Counted from the stretch's first letter, positions 1-8,143 are shown. The stretch: DNA of 15,794 bases from Candidatus Bathyarchaeota archaeon (GCA_014729945.1 WJJC01000177.1:1-15794), one strand, 5' to 3'. Notes: generated by a model from the sequence alone, not told the origin. Numbers and translations are program-made.

Positions 1-292
1 CTTTGAAGTATTCTCCAGCAGCCCGGATGTTCTCCATTTTTCCCCCCATCTTATTGTTGATCCAGCCATGCCAGTCCGCTAAGAAGATGATAAAGTGAAA
101 ACCCGCGTCAGCATAGTCTCTCATTTTCTTACCCACGATGAGACCGGTTCCAGCGTGCATCATCCCACTGGGTTCAAATCCGACGTATCCACGTGGATGT
201 TCTTTGGTCTCTAATAGTTCTCGTAGTTCTTCACGTGTGATTATTTCCTGTAGATTTTGTGAGACTAATTTGAAACGGGTTTCAGTATCCAT
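1..292 (-). CDS. tyrS: Tyrosyl-tRNA synthetase, archaeal type (N-terminal part)
   Basis: Charges tRNA-Tyr with tyrosine in the cytoplasm (class Ic aminoacyl-tRNA synthetase). The window holds the start ATG at 292 and about 97 residues; the rest runs off the left edge. Near residue 38 is GFEPSG followed by MMHAGT, the archaeal/eukaryotic TyrRS form of the class I HIGH region. Near residue 72 is LADWHGWINNKMGG, the conserved LADWHA..N.K.GG block of the Rossmann fold. It lies 112 nt downstream of the ABC ATPase gene on the same strand and has its own TATA-like box (326-333), so it is probably transcribed alone with a leader of about 12 nt. The family assignment is firm; TyrRS is preferred over TrpRS because of the GFEPSG/LADWH combination. 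Confidence 0.92.
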   Translation of the reverse strand, partial: MDTETRFKLVSQNLQEIITREELRELLETKEHPRGYVGFEPSGMMHAGTGLIVGKKMRDYADAGFHFIIFLADWHGWINNKMGGKMENIRAAGEYFK

Positions 293-325
293 TTTGATTC
301 GCTAACTCTGTTATTCTGATGCATT

Positions 326-333
326 CTTTTTAA
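326..333 (-). promoter_or_regulatory. TATA-like box for tyrS
   Basis: On the minus strand this reads TTAAAAAG, centred about 38 nt before the tyrS ATG. Archaeal initiation about 26 nt downstream of the box centre would give a leader of about 12 nt. Confidence 0.5.
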
Positions 334-341
334 GAGTATAG

Positions 342-357
342 GACAGGGGGACCTGTC
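342..357. repeat. Short inverted repeat upstream of tyrS
   Basis: GACAGG-GGGA-CCTGTC is a perfect 6-bp dyad with a 4-nt loop, just upstream of the tyrS TATA-like box and 48 nt after the ABC ATPase stop codon. It could be an operator, or a hairpin at the end of the ABC transcript. It is not followed by a T-run on the minus strand, so it is not a typical terminator. Confidence 0.35.
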
Positions 358-404
358 TAATCTAGTGTAGAATAATAAGATCTGGTCTGGTGTTATTATT
401 TGGT

Positions 405-1298
405 TTAGTGAACGACGCCCATGCGGTGTAGTTCTTCTCTGAGAACCTTGAGAGTGTTCTTCAAGTTGGTCTGTTTAGACACGTATTCATCCCCTGTGAT
501 TATCTCCTGCTTGAATTGACTATCCAGTCCCGCAAGGGTGGCCTCTATCTCGCTTATTCTTGCGCGAACAAGCTCAGTATAATCCACGCTTCCCTCTGAT
601 TCCTTTAGAGCTGCTACATCTGCTTGAACTATTCCGTCGTGGATTCTTAGTATCCTGTCGGATATTCGCGCGATATTGGGGTCATGTGTAACCATGATAA
701 CTGTCTTTCCCATCTCTTTATTGATCTTGCGGAGATACTCAACGACTATTCTCGCGTTCTCAGTGTCCAGTTCACCGGTTGGCTCGTCTGCCAGTACTAG
801 TGGAGGATCATTTGCTAGGGCCGCAGCTAGTGCTATCCTCTGCTGTTCGCCGCCGCTTAACTCCCCTGGTTTGTGGTCTCTTCGATCCAGCAGTCCAACA
901 ACTTCTAGTAACTCTTTAGTACGTCTTTCCCTCTCGTTATCTTTTATTCCTAACGCCGCCATGGGTAGCTCAATATTCTCTGAAGCGGTTAATGTGGGTA
1001 TGAGGTTCATGTTCTGGAAGACGTGGCCCACTGTCTCGCGGCGGAAGTTAACCAGATCAGTGGTTGACATTTTTGTTAGATCAACGTCGAAGACCTTGGC
1101 GGATCCTGCTGTGGCTTTGTCTAGTCCTCCGATGATGTTTAGTAGTGTGGTTTTTCCGCTTCCGCTTGGCCCGATGATGGAGATCATCTCTCCTATACGA
1201 ACATTTACGTTCAAGCCGCGCAGGGCCTGAACCTCGATCTCGCCAAGCTTGTATATCTTTATCAGGTCTCTTACTATGACCGCGTTTCGTGTACTCAT
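405..1298 (-). CDS. ABC transporter ATP-binding protein, MacB/LolD-like
   Basis: ATPase subunit of an FtsX/MacB-type ABC system, acting at the inner face of the membrane with the permease encoded just upstream. Visible motifs: Walker A GPSGSGKTT at residues 43-51, Q-loop around Q95 (VFQNMN), signature LSGGEQQ at 148-154, Walker B LVLADEPTGELD at 167-178 and the switch histidine in VTHD at H205. The nucleotide-binding domain ends near residue 225. It is followed by an extra tail of about 70 residues rich in E, L and K that looks like a short helical hairpin or coiled coil. Family members are usually 220-240 aa, so 297 aa is long because of this tail. The gene starts 5 nt after the permease stop codon, so the two are one operon. 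Substrate unknown; these systems more often do mechanotransmission or lipoprotein/peptide export than uptake. Confidence 0.93.
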   Translation of the reverse strand: MSTRNAVIVRDLIKIYKLGEIEVQALRGLNVNVRIGEMISIIGPSGSGKTTLLNIIGGLDKATAGSAKVFDVDLTKMSTTDLVNFRRETVGHVFQNMNLIPTLTASENIELPMAALGIKDNERERRTKELLEVVGLLDRRDHKPGELSGGEQQRIALAAALANDPPLVLADEPTGELDTENARIVVEYLRKINKEMGKTVIMVTHDPNIARISDRILRIHDGIVQADVAALKESEGSVDYTELVRARISEIEATLAGLDSQFKQEIITGDEYVSKQTNLKNTLKVLREELHRMGVVH

Positions 1299-1303
1299 TT
1301 TTC

Positions 1304-4045
1304 TTATTCCTCCAGTTTTAGATCCGGCTCCGTGGATATTCTGTTCACAGCCACCACGATGGGTATTATGGTGGATACTATTATGAGCCCAATTATTGCA
1401 CCAATCTGTATGATTACTTTTGTGGGGAACACCACTTTATAGCTGAATATAAACGCCAGTGTATTATTAAATAGATTAACGATACCATAGAGCGTAAAGA
1501 CTCCGACGAATAACCCTAGACTGATTGCGAAGAGGTCCATACCTAGGTTCTCCGTTAGTAGCGTTGCAGCCATCTGTCTTGGGCTGAATCCTCTGATAGC
1601 CATTATTGTGAGTTCTTTGATCCTGCTACGTATCATTGTTGATATGATTAGTATTATTCCGACTGATGCGACTAGTCCAGCGAAGTATGTGCCCAGTACT
1701 TGTATCTGTTTGGGGCCGGAGAGTAGAACATTATTCAGGGCGTTCTCTAGATTCACTCCTGCGAGGTCCACTCTCTGTACATCCGGGTCGACTTCACCTA
1801 GGGCGATTCTTATCTCTGTATTATTTACACCGGGCTCCAGTTTGGCTATAATTCTTCTCTGGTCAATGTATCTCTCTTTGATTCGCTCCATGAAGATGTC
1901 GTTAACATACATCATGGGGTTTGATGGTACCCAGTTTTCCCCCGCCTCCTTACCGAAGAAGCCCACAATCCTAACCTGATAGGTTCTCGCAGCTGTCTGT
2001 ATGAGCATCGTGTTATTGACGCTCAGCCCTAGGGCCTCCGCTGCGCCTCTCTCAATTAAAGCACTATTATCCGTATTATTCATGGCTTCAAAGACCGAGA
2101 GATCGTCGACAAAATCTTCTGGCATGTACGCTGATTCCCGCCACGTTAGCGGGTCTATGCCCCGTACAGGCATGGCCCCCAGACTGGTATCTGGTGTAAA
2201 CAATATCTCTAATGAGGCGCTCTCTACGCCCTCAACTTTTCTAACCTTCTCAAGAACCGATAATGCGTCTTCACCCTCAAATAGCCAGACCGCGGTATCA
2301 GCTCCAACCGATGTATAAACCGCGCTCTCGATGAAATCCTCACTTGTTGCTACGTTCCCAATAACCGTTACACTGTACCCTACGATTAAGGCAACCATGA
2401 AGGTTGTTGCAGCTGTCCGCTTCAGGTTCCTAGTGGAGCTTAACGTTGAGTAGCTCGCTACATCGCCTGCGAACAGTTCTGATATTTTACTTAATACTCT
2501 GTACCATGGTACATAATACACGAATAACTTCGTGAACCCCCAGAAAAACAGTATGGGGGCTATAAAGCTAAGCAAATAGTCTGAGCCCCACCAAGTGGAG
2601 TAAATTAGTTGTACTATCAAGTTGCTGGTTGTAGGTCTAAACTGATCCACGGTTACCCCGAAGTATATCATAACGAATCTGTATGTCCCCAATAAGAGTG
2701 CGATCAAAGGTGGTAATAACTCAAAGTCCTCCTCTTCCTGGGTTATATGCTCCCTTAGGGCTTCAACGATATCGATATCAACGGCTTCTTGGGCTGGTCT
2801 AATTATCGAGAATAATGCAAGTGCGGTGCTGAATATGAATATAAACACCAGTGTCACCGGGTTAATAGTCAGTAAAATATCTACTGGGTTTACACCCTGA
2901 ATAACTAGGGGTAGTACCAAGCTGCTGCCAATGATACCTACTACGCTTGCTAATATGGATACAATGAATCCTTCGAATAATAGCATTTTAAGAACCTGCC
3001 TAGGGTTCAGTCCACGGGTTAATAGTAAGCCAATTTCTCTTCTCCGTAAACCGAAAACGACCTCGGCGATGGTAGTACCAAGGTACCATGCTGTGAAGAA
3101 TACAGGCAAGCTCACCACTATGGTGCTTGTTTTCATCTGATTTGAGTTCTGTGTGATCGCGTCAAGCATCTCGCCTAAAAAGTTCCTAGGGAGGTACATG
3201 TACTCGGCGCCGTTGGCGTTAATTTCCTCAAATATCTTATCTACCTCTTCCTTGCTGCTCGTAATATCCCATGGGTTCACTAGGTTTTCCCTGTCAAGAC
3301 TGATCAAGGCGACGCCATTCTGATCATCGGTGGGTCGTCTATCCTCCGCGAAAATCTCGTGTTGAATGTCCATATAGGTATCGGTGCTCATTAGGATGAG
3401 GTTGTAGCTTGGTCTTCTCTGACTTGGATCATTCTTGCTGAATAATCCTTGAAGATATCTATCATATCTACCTACAAAGAGGGTCCACGTGGTATCCTCC
3501 ACCGCGACAGCATCAGCGATGGGTAGTGTGAACTGTCTATCCTCAAAACCGGGCGGGCTCTTCCAGAGGTATGTGTTAATGTTGAGAGTGACTGATCCAT
3601 TCGCTAGGTACTCCTCTGTGAGCGCTGAGCTAACGTCAAAATAGATTTTACCTCGCTCTAATTGTTCAACTCCCTTGAGTCCATCATAGAACTTGGAGCC
3701 ATCAGGGATGGCGATAAGATAAACCCCCTCCACCGTTGCGTTAACACCGGGTTCATACATCCTTACAGGTGCCCAGATAAACTTACTAATGCTTGTAACG
3801 CCTTCGATATGACCTAATACGTTCTCTACGTCGAGTATACGTGTCTTGGTGATGTTCTTATGGCTGGCCTCATCAATAATATCATAGGGCGCCGAGTCAA
3901 ATATCTGATCAAGACTCCTAGCCCCGATAGCGTCTGCTCCCTGTAGTATACCAGCAAACAGTGTAGTAGCTAGGGCGACGCTGAGAAATAGGGAAAGAAA
4001 CATCCCTTTTCCACGTATTATTCGCTTAACTGCGTAACGGAACAT
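1304..4045 (-). CDS. FtsX-like ABC permease with two FtsX modules
   Basis: Large integral membrane partner of the adjacent MacB/LolD-like ATPase. Hydrophobic segments, numbering from a TTG at 4051, lie near residues 14-34, 308-330, 353-382, 395-415, 447-470, 495-515, 550-570, 789-812, 835-865 and 875-900. Between the first and second, and between the seventh and eighth, are large extracytoplasmic regions of about 270 and 220 residues, as in MacB-type periplasmic domains. The pattern is two tandem modules of extracellular domain plus FtsX domain in one chain. I place the start at ATG 4045 (913 aa) rather than TTG 4051 (915 aa). A TATA-like tract at 4069-4078 is centred about 28 nt before ATG 4045, giving a leaderless mRNA. 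Both ends look complete. Substrate not deducible. Confidence 0.92.
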   Translation of the reverse strand: MFRYAVKRIIRGKGMFLSLFLSVALATTLFAGILQGADAIGARSLDQIFDSAPYDIIDEASHKNITKTRILDVENVLGHIEGVTSISKFIWAPVRMYEPGVNATVEGVYLIAIPDGSKFYDGLKGVEQLERGKIYFDVSSALTEEYLANGSVTLNINTYLWKSPPGFEDRQFTLPIADAVAVEDTTWTLFVGRYDRYLQGLFSKNDPSQRRPSYNLILMSTDTYMDIQHEIFAEDRRPTDDQNGVALISLDRENLVNPWDITSSKEEVDKIFEEINANGAEYMYLPRNFLGEMLDAITQNSNQMKTSTIVVSLPVFFTAWYLGTTIAEVVFGLRRREIGLLLTRGLNPRQVLKMLLFEGFIVSILASVVGIIGSSLVLPLVIQGVNPVDILLTINPVTLVFIFIFSTALALFSIIRPAQEAVDIDIVEALREHITQEEEDFELLPPLIALLLGTYRFVMIYFGVTVDQFRPTTSNLIVQLIYSTWWGSDYLLSFIAPILFFWGFTKLFVYYVPWYRVLSKISELFAGDVASYSTLSSTRNLKRTAATTFMVALIVGYSVTVIGNVATSEDFIESAVYTSVGADTAVWLFEGEDALSVLEKVRKVEGVESASLEILFTPDTSLGAMPVRGIDPLTWRESAYMPEDFVDDLSVFEAMNNTDNSALIERGAAEALGLSVNNTMLIQTAARTYQVRIVGFFGKEAGENWVPSNPMMYVNDIFMERIKERYIDQRRIIAKLEPGVNNTEIRIALGEVDPDVQRVDLAGVNLENALNNVLLSGPKQIQVLGTYFAGLVASVGIILIISTMIRSRIKELTIMAIRGFSPRQMAATLLTENLGMDLFAISLGLFVGVFTLYGIVNLFNNTLAFIFSYKVVFPTKVIIQIGAIIGLIIVSTIIPIVVAVNRISTEPDLKLEE

Positions 4046-4068
4046 CCTCAAAAGAGACGCGATGCCCG

Positions 4069-4078
4069 TTTAAAAAAA
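4069..4078 (-). promoter_or_regulatory. TATA-like box of the ABC permease operon
   Basis: Minus strand TTTTTTTAAA, centred about 28 nt upstream of ATG 4045, in the AT-rich divergent intergenic region 4052-4175. It favours ATG 4045 as the start of a leaderless transcript. Confidence 0.5.
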
Positions 4079-4145
4079 CTTGCTAAAATTAGGGAACTAT
4101 ACCCTTATCTTAATCTAATAAATATTTTGATTAATTAAGCTAAAG

Positions 4146-4152
4146 TTTATAA
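4146..4152 (+). promoter_or_regulatory. TATA box for the DUF1512 operon
   Basis: TTTATAA, centred 27 nt before the GTG at 4176. Archaeal spacing places the transcription start essentially at the start codon, so the mRNA is probably leaderless. Confidence 0.6.
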
Positions 4153-4175
4153 CCCTTGCCCGATTACCAACAGCA

Positions 4176-5303
4176 GTGAATTTGATGTTCCAACTCCTTG
4201 GACAATTACTACAGCAGGATAGCGAGATAGGTATGATACTGCAAACTCTGTTCAGTTTTGCATTCATCATATACCTATTCTACGCCCAGAAAATCCAGGC
4301 CATGACCATGCTACGCCAAATCGAGACTCATCTACGTAAGATTAAAAGATTTAGGGACAAAGGCAGGGAAACCGCTATTGAGGCGATAAATAAATTCGGT
4401 AAGCCGACCAAGGATCCGACCCCACAGGTTGAGCGATTTATGGATCACTTTATGATAGAGCCGGTTGCCATGGACCCCGCCGGTGTAGTACAGAAGCTTG
4501 GTAAGATAATTAATGTACGTGAGTTCACTTTCGAGAGAGAAGTTGAGCAGATGGCTCCTGAGGCTACTGAGGCTCAAAGGCACAACTTGGAGAATTTACT
4601 TGAGGCAAGTCTGGCTCTTAACATCTTCTACAAGGTTGTTCGTCACTACTATTTGATGGGTAAGAAGACGATGAACGTGTACATCATTATGCAGATACAC
4701 ATGATCTTACCCATGCTGATCCAGCAGATTGAGGCGTACAGCGCTGCATTACAGGCGTTCAAAGACGGGATACCCATAGGGGACAGTGTTGGGCCAATAG
4801 TGGCTGCCAAACTCATCAATGGTGGACCTACGAGGGAGATTGCCAAAGAAATGGTAGCCGGTGAGATAGAGTTTGAGGGGAGACGAGTAATAGTAACAAA
4901 GGCTATGGGGCCCGGTGGAAGTGTAGGTAAGCCAGGTGACGCCATTGATAACCTCATAAAGGAGGAGAATGGAAAAGTGAAGATGCTCATCACAGTGGAT
5001 GCAGCCGGGAAACTTGAAGGCGAGGATGCCGGTGAGATCGCGGAAGGTGTAGGGGCTGCTATCGGAGGACCCGGTGTAGAGAAGTATAAGATGGAGAAAG
5101 CCGCCATAGACAACGATGTGCCCCTTTACGCTGTAGCCATAAAACAAGGTATGGAACATGTGGTAGCTCCCCTAGTCGAGGAGCTTATGGAGGCTACTGA
5201 GAAAGCTGTTAGCAGTGTAAAGGGTCTCATACTTGATTACAGCGAAGAGGGTGACACAGTGATTGTAGCTGGAATTGGTAACACAGTGGGGGTAGGACAA
5301 TGA
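4176..5303 (+). CDS. DUF1512 family membrane protein
   Basis: I recognise the archaeal DUF1512 family, whose function is unknown to me. One hydrophobic segment near residues 20-37 (LQTLFSFAFIIYLFYAQKI) anchors the N-terminus. It is followed by a basic helical region, then a largely helical domain (about 90-200) and a C-terminal alpha/beta domain (about 200-375). The latter is rich in Gly and Val, with repeated short glycine motifs (GPGGSVG, GGPGVEKY, GIGNTVGVG) that resemble a nucleotide- or ligand-binding fold. The 375 aa length appears complete. The start is GTG 4176, with ATG 4185 as an in-frame alternative; the TATA box at 4146-4152 fits GTG better. Its stop overlaps the start of the next gene as ATGA, implying translational coupling with the zinc-ribbon membrane protein. 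Confidence 0.8.
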   Translation: MNLMFQLLGQLLQQDSEIGMILQTLFSFAFIIYLFYAQKIQAMTMLRQIETHLRKIKRFRDKGRETAIEAINKFGKPTKDPTPQVERFMDHFMIEPVAMDPAGVVQKLGKIINVREFTFEREVEQMAPEATEAQRHNLENLLEASLALNIFYKVVRHYYLMGKKTMNVYIIMQIHMILPMLIQQIEAYSAALQAFKDGIPIGDSVGPIVAAKLINGGPTREIAKEMVAGEIEFEGRRVIVTKAMGPGGSVGKPGDAIDNLIKEENGKVKMLITVDAAGKLEGEDAGEIAEGVGAAIGGPGVEKYKMEKAAIDNDVPLYAVAIKQGMEHVVAPLVEELMEATEKAVSSVKGLILDYSEEGDTVIVAGIGNTVGVGQ

Positions 5304-5722
5304 GGAGAATGGCAGGCTCGGATACCGGCCCACTAGCAGGTGGGGCAACCCAGAACTGGGTAAGCCTTGGGTTAATGATTGTCGTTGGCGCCATCGCTCT
5401 TGCGAGCCTTTACATGGGATTCAAGGAGTATGGTGACAACAACATCGAGACAGCTTTCATGTATATACTCATAGGGGTATCAGGGTTCGTAGCGATAGGT
5501 TTCAGCTTCTTCAGGGCACAACCCGCAAAGAAAACCAAGAAAGGACCCAAGGAAGTCGAGGTAGTAACCACCTTAGAGTGTCCTCAGTGTAACCTGAAAA
5601 GAGTGAGAGCACACCAAGTCGGTGACTATATCTTCAAGAAAGATGAACCCTGTACTCGATGCGAGGGACACATGACCATTACCCGTATAAACGCCCGCAA
5701 GGACCCGAAAAAGAAAGACTAG
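5300..5722 (+). CDS. Two-TM protein with C-terminal zinc ribbon
   Basis: Small membrane protein of unknown function. Hydrophobic segments lie at about residues 20-40 and 52-71, joined by a short acidic turn (EYGDNNIE). A lysine-rich linker (PAKKTKKGPK, about 75-85) then leads to a cytosolic zinc ribbon, CPQC at C94/C97 and CTRC at C118/C121, and a basic tail ending KKKD. Positively charged residues after the second helix place the zinc ribbon in the cytoplasm by the positive-inside rule. Its ATG overlaps the DUF1512 stop as ATGA, so the pair is one operon and the proteins may form a membrane complex. An ATG at 5309 is a second possible start. Its TAG stop shares the CTAG palindrome with the convergent methionine aminopeptidase gene. 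Confidence 0.85.
   Translation: MRRMAGSDTGPLAGGATQNWVSLGLMIVVGAIALASLYMGFKEYGDNNIETAFMYILIGVSGFVAIGFSFFRAQPAKKTKKGPKEVEVVTTLECPQCNLKRVRAHQVGDYIFKKDEPCTRCEGHMTITRINARKDPKKKD
5707..5718 (-). terminator. U-rich putative terminator of the MetAP transcript
   Basis: Directly after the MetAP stop, the minus strand reads TCTTTCTTTTTC, a U-rich tract of the kind that ends archaeal transcripts. It is encoded opposite the lysine-rich tail of the convergent zinc-ribbon gene. Confidence 0.35.
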
Positions 5723-6609
5723 GCTGTAGTTACTTCACAGCCATCCTTTGTCACTATTACACTGTGTTCAGCTTGGGCTACTTTTGCCCGTGTCTTTTCG
5801 AGTAGCTGGGGGTAACTCATTATACATTTTGAGTCCAGTAGTTCCTGGAAAGCCGCTGCTGCGTCCGATTTATTATATTTCTTCATTACCCACCTAGACG
5901 CGAAGGGTAATGTACGGTACTCTTTCTGTATATATTTCATCATTTTCTTCGCTGTGCCTTTTACTGAGCGTCTCTTCAGCATTCTGTAAATGTTACTGGG
6001 CGGACCATCCATCACCCGCCCCTCGGCAGTCGGTGGAACCGCGAAAGGCTCTATGGCGTACACATCGCCTTCCTGTATAATATGGTGATCAAGCCCGTTT
6101 ATGTTGGGTATGCTCTGTCCGGCGTGAACTACGAATCTGGCTAATTTATGTCCTGTTAGGTTGCTGATGGGTTTGGCTCCTCTCATTTTTATCGCTTCCT
6201 CTATGGTGGCCCCCACCTCGCTTGCTTTGAGGCCCGGTCTTATTGTATTGATAGCTGCATTAAGCCCCGCTGTTGCTGCTTCTATAAGGTAATTAAGTGA
6301 CGGATCAAATGACACGGTTTTTGCTGTATCCGCGATGTATCCATCCACGTGTACACCTACGTCCAGTTTTACTAGGCTGTGTTCGGGAATAACCGTAGTA
6401 TCCTTTATTGGGGCACAGTAATGCGCTGCAACGTGATCAATATCTACATTGCATGGGAACGCCATCTTCCCGCCTAGCTTCTCTACTCTCTCATTAACAA
6501 TGTCACAGATATACTCAACTTTCATACCTGGCTCAATCTCAGCAAGCGTCGTGTCTCTAACATCTGACGCTATGCGTCCAGCTTCTAGAAGGGCTTCATA
6601 TGGTTTCAT
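5719..6609 (-). CDS. map: Methionine aminopeptidase, type II
   Basis: Removes the initiator methionine from nascent proteins in the cytoplasm (M24 family, dinuclear metalloprotease). Counting from ATG 6609 (296 aa), the metal ligands are D83, D94, H154, E187 and E281. This almost matches what I recall for the Pyrococcus enzyme (82, 93, 153, 187, 280). Motifs: KLDVGVHVDGYIADTA, LTGHKLARFVVHAG, AIEPFA and EHSVIV. A 60-residue helical insert (about 205-265) after H154/E187 is the type II hallmark. The frame is open upstream to 6690, adding 27 residues that overlap the uspA end and resemble no MetAP N-terminus; MKPYEALLEAG at 6609 is the family start. It lies 50 nt after the UspA gene with no clear TATA box, so it is probably co-transcribed with it. 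Confidence 0.93.
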   Translation of the reverse strand: MKPYEALLEAGRIASDVRDTTLAEIEPGMKVEYICDIVNERVEKLGGKMAFPCNVDIDHVAAHYCAPIKDTTVIPEHSLVKLDVGVHVDGYIADTAKTVSFDPSLNYLIEAATAGLNAAINTIRPGLKASEVGATIEEAIKMRGAKPISNLTGHKLARFVVHAGQSIPNINGLDHHIIQEGDVYAIEPFAVPPTAEGRVMDGPPSNIYRMLKRRSVKGTAKKMMKYIQKEYRTLPFASRWVMKKYNKSDAAAAFQELLDSKCIMSYPQLLEKTRAKVAQAEHSVIVTKDGCEVTTA

Positions 6610-6630
6610 ACTCAAAGGAATAGAAATCTT

Positions 6631-6647
6631 GGGGAAAAGGCTTCCCC
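6631..6647. repeat. Inverted repeat between uspA and map
   Basis: GGGGAA-AAGGC-TTCCCC is a perfect 6-bp dyad with a 5-nt loop in the 50-nt gap between the UspA stop and the MetAP start. It may be an mRNA hairpin that adjusts relative expression. There is no T-run directly after it on the minus strand. Confidence 0.35.
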
Positions 6648-6659
6648 TTGGGAAAGAGT

Positions 6660-7121
6660 CTACTTGACGACCAACACTGGTTTGGTGCAACTCTCGACTA
6701 TTCTGCGGCTAGTGCTTCCCAGTATCCACCCTGTGATGCCGCCTAGCCCCCTGCTGCCTATAACGATTAAGTCAACATCGCTGTTCTCCGCTTCATCCAC
6801 TATTGTGGCTGAGGGTCTTCCCTCCATGAGGTTGGTTAATACTTTGAGATCCGGGTAATGTTTTTTGATATCCTCTTTTGCATCCTTTAGGCTCTGACCG
6901 TATACTTTTTTCATTCGGTCCTGATAGTCCCCCATATCTTGGGCGGCGGCTACTGGTGCTGCTCCGAAGCCCTCATCTGGAAAGACGGGCATCATTACAC
7001 GTGGGACAACTGATATGATGTTGACCTCGGTTTGCATCAGGTTCGCGATGGAGACCGCTTGATCAAGAGCATGTTTACTGGCCTCGGATCCGTCAAAGGC
7101 GACTAGTATCTTCTTATACAT
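6660..7121 (-). CDS. Universal stress protein, UspA family (ATP-binding type)
   Basis: Single-domain Usp of 153 aa, the usual length. It starts with the first beta strand MYKKILVAFDGSE and carries the ATP-binding signature G-2x-G-9x-G-S at G122, G125, G135 and S136 (GSRGLGGITGWILGSTS). D10 is the conserved nucleotide-contacting aspartate. Such proteins bind ATP, form dimers in the cytosol and act in stress survival; the specific role cannot be read here. A methionine/alanine-rich loop at about 42-66 is variable in the family. A TATA-like TTATATT at 7151-7157 lies about 33 nt upstream of the ATG and overlaps the end of the intergenic gap after DUF1177. The gene therefore probably has its own promoter and heads a uspA-map transcript. 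Confidence 0.92.
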   Translation of the reverse strand: MYKKILVAFDGSEASKHALDQAVSIANLMQTEVNIISVVPRVMMPVFPDEGFGAAPVAAAQDMGDYQDRMKKVYGQSLKDAKEDIKKHYPDLKVLTNLMEGRPSATIVDEAENSDVDLIVIGSRGLGGITGWILGSTSRRIVESCTKPVLVVK

Positions 7122-7150
7122 TGTATTCAGTTAAAGAATGAATGTGGAGA

Positions 7151-7157
7151 AATATAA
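7151..7157 (-). promoter_or_regulatory. TATA-like box for the UspA gene
   Basis: Minus strand TTATATT, centred about 33 nt before ATG 7121. This would give a leader of about 7 nt. Confidence 0.5.
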
Positions 7158-7162
7158 GCTTC

Positions 7163-8089
7163 TCAATTCATGTCCTGTAGGTTTTTATGGGTTCCATAGA
7201 GGGTGAGGATGATTTCCCACTCTTCTTCATCCATGAATGCGCATAACCCTTTTCCGTATTGTTTAGCTACCTCTATAACGTATCTTGCTGCGGCTTCAAT
7301 ATCCATTGGGTGACTTGCCCCTGTTCCGCAGCCGGGTACAGGTACTTCTGTTGTTATTGCTACTCCTATCAGGGGTGAATTTGTGGCTATGCAGGGCTGC
7401 ATTATGCTGTTGATGTGGTCAAGCCCGTTACCGTATGGTGTGATATCCTGTGTTGTTATGGGGCAGACCTTGGGTAGTTCACCTGTCACCCACTCCATTA
7501 TATCCAACAGGTCGTTGCTCACTTTCAGGACCCAGCCTTCTTTTATTGTGGGTGTGATGGCGAATCCTCTCCAGTTGGCTATACGGTTGCCTTTGGTGGT
7601 ATCGATGCTGATTAATGCATCCATGTCAGCGTCCACTTCCATGCGGTTCATGGTCACTGTGTCTACTGGGCTGCCCATGAAGGGAACCGGTTCATGTGGC
7701 TTAATGGGGGCATCTGGGCATATGTGGGTTGATATAATCACGTCGCCGGGTAGTTTGTCTCCTTTTACACTCATATCAGCGAGTTTAGAGGCAACGCTCA
7801 AGGCTGTGATAGCCCCATCTGCGTCGGATACGATTCCTATCTGTTCGGGTCTTGCCCCTACACCTCCCAGTCTTCCTATTACGCCTAGGGTCGGTGCTTT
7901 TCCCCCCTTGGTCTTGCCTTTGGTGCCGGGTATCTTTATCTTAATGAAGTCTGTGTTACCTTTTTCCCCTTTTATCTCATTGATTTTTACTTCTTGGACG
8001 CCTTGTTTCTTCAGATAGTCTGATACTTTCTCTCCGTTTATGGTCGCGTCGTCTAGAAGGTCCATTATCTCGATTACTTGTTTCAACAT
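7163..8089 (-). CDS. DUF1177 family protein
   Basis: I recognise the DUF1177 family from its block order: MLKQVIEIMDLLDD at the start, LGVIGRLGGVGARPEQIG (about 88-105), VSDADGA, LPGDVIISTHICPDAP (about 133-148), PVPFMGSPVDTVTMNR, ISIDTTKGNR, TTQDITPYGNG and VPGCGTGASHP. The conserved D, H, C and N residues in these blocks (for example DADGA, THICPDAP) look like an enzyme active site, possibly metal-dependent, but no activity is established to my knowledge. The length of 308 aa is complete. In other genomes I recall the family near amino-acid/peptide uptake or hydrolysis genes; here no such neighbour is seen. A TATA-like TTTTAAC at 8113-8119 lies about 27 nt upstream, so the mRNA is probably leaderless. 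Confidence 0.78.
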   Translation of the reverse strand: MLKQVIEIMDLLDDATINGEKVSDYLKKQGVQEVKINEIKGEKGNTDFIKIKIPGTKGKTKGGKAPTLGVIGRLGGVGARPEQIGIVSDADGAITALSVASKLADMSVKGDKLPGDVIISTHICPDAPIKPHEPVPFMGSPVDTVTMNRMEVDADMDALISIDTTKGNRIANWRGFAITPTIKEGWVLKVSNDLLDIMEWVTGELPKVCPITTQDITPYGNGLDHINSIMQPCIATNSPLIGVAITTEVPVPGCGTGASHPMDIEAAARYVIEVAKQYGKGLCAFMDEEEWEIILTLYGTHKNLQDMN

Positions 8090-8112
8090 ACTTTGAATAT
8101 ATGCTTGGAATA

Positions 8113-8119
8113 GTTAAAA
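8113..8119 (-). promoter_or_regulatory. TATA-like box for the DUF1177 gene
   Basis: Minus strand TTTTAAC, centred about 27 nt before ATG 8089. It sits in the 84-nt divergent gap shared with the promoter of the small coiled-coil gene. Confidence 0.45.
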
Positions 8120-8143
8120 CCGTATAGATTCAGTGACATCAAG

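Noticed and set aside
342..357. Dyad upstream of tyrS as a T-box or other riboswitch
   Set aside because: It is only 6 bp, lies upstream of the predicted transcription start, and T-boxes are bacterial.
676..2318. Several plus-strand ORFs of 61-184 aa
   Set aside because: They are antisense shadows of the ABC ATPase and permease genes, rich in Ser/Pro and without domains or promoters.
6610..6690. N-terminal 27-residue extension of methionine aminopeptidase
   Set aside because: It overlaps the UspA gene end and the intergenic dyad, has no family similarity, and ATG 6609 gives the archaeal ligand numbering.
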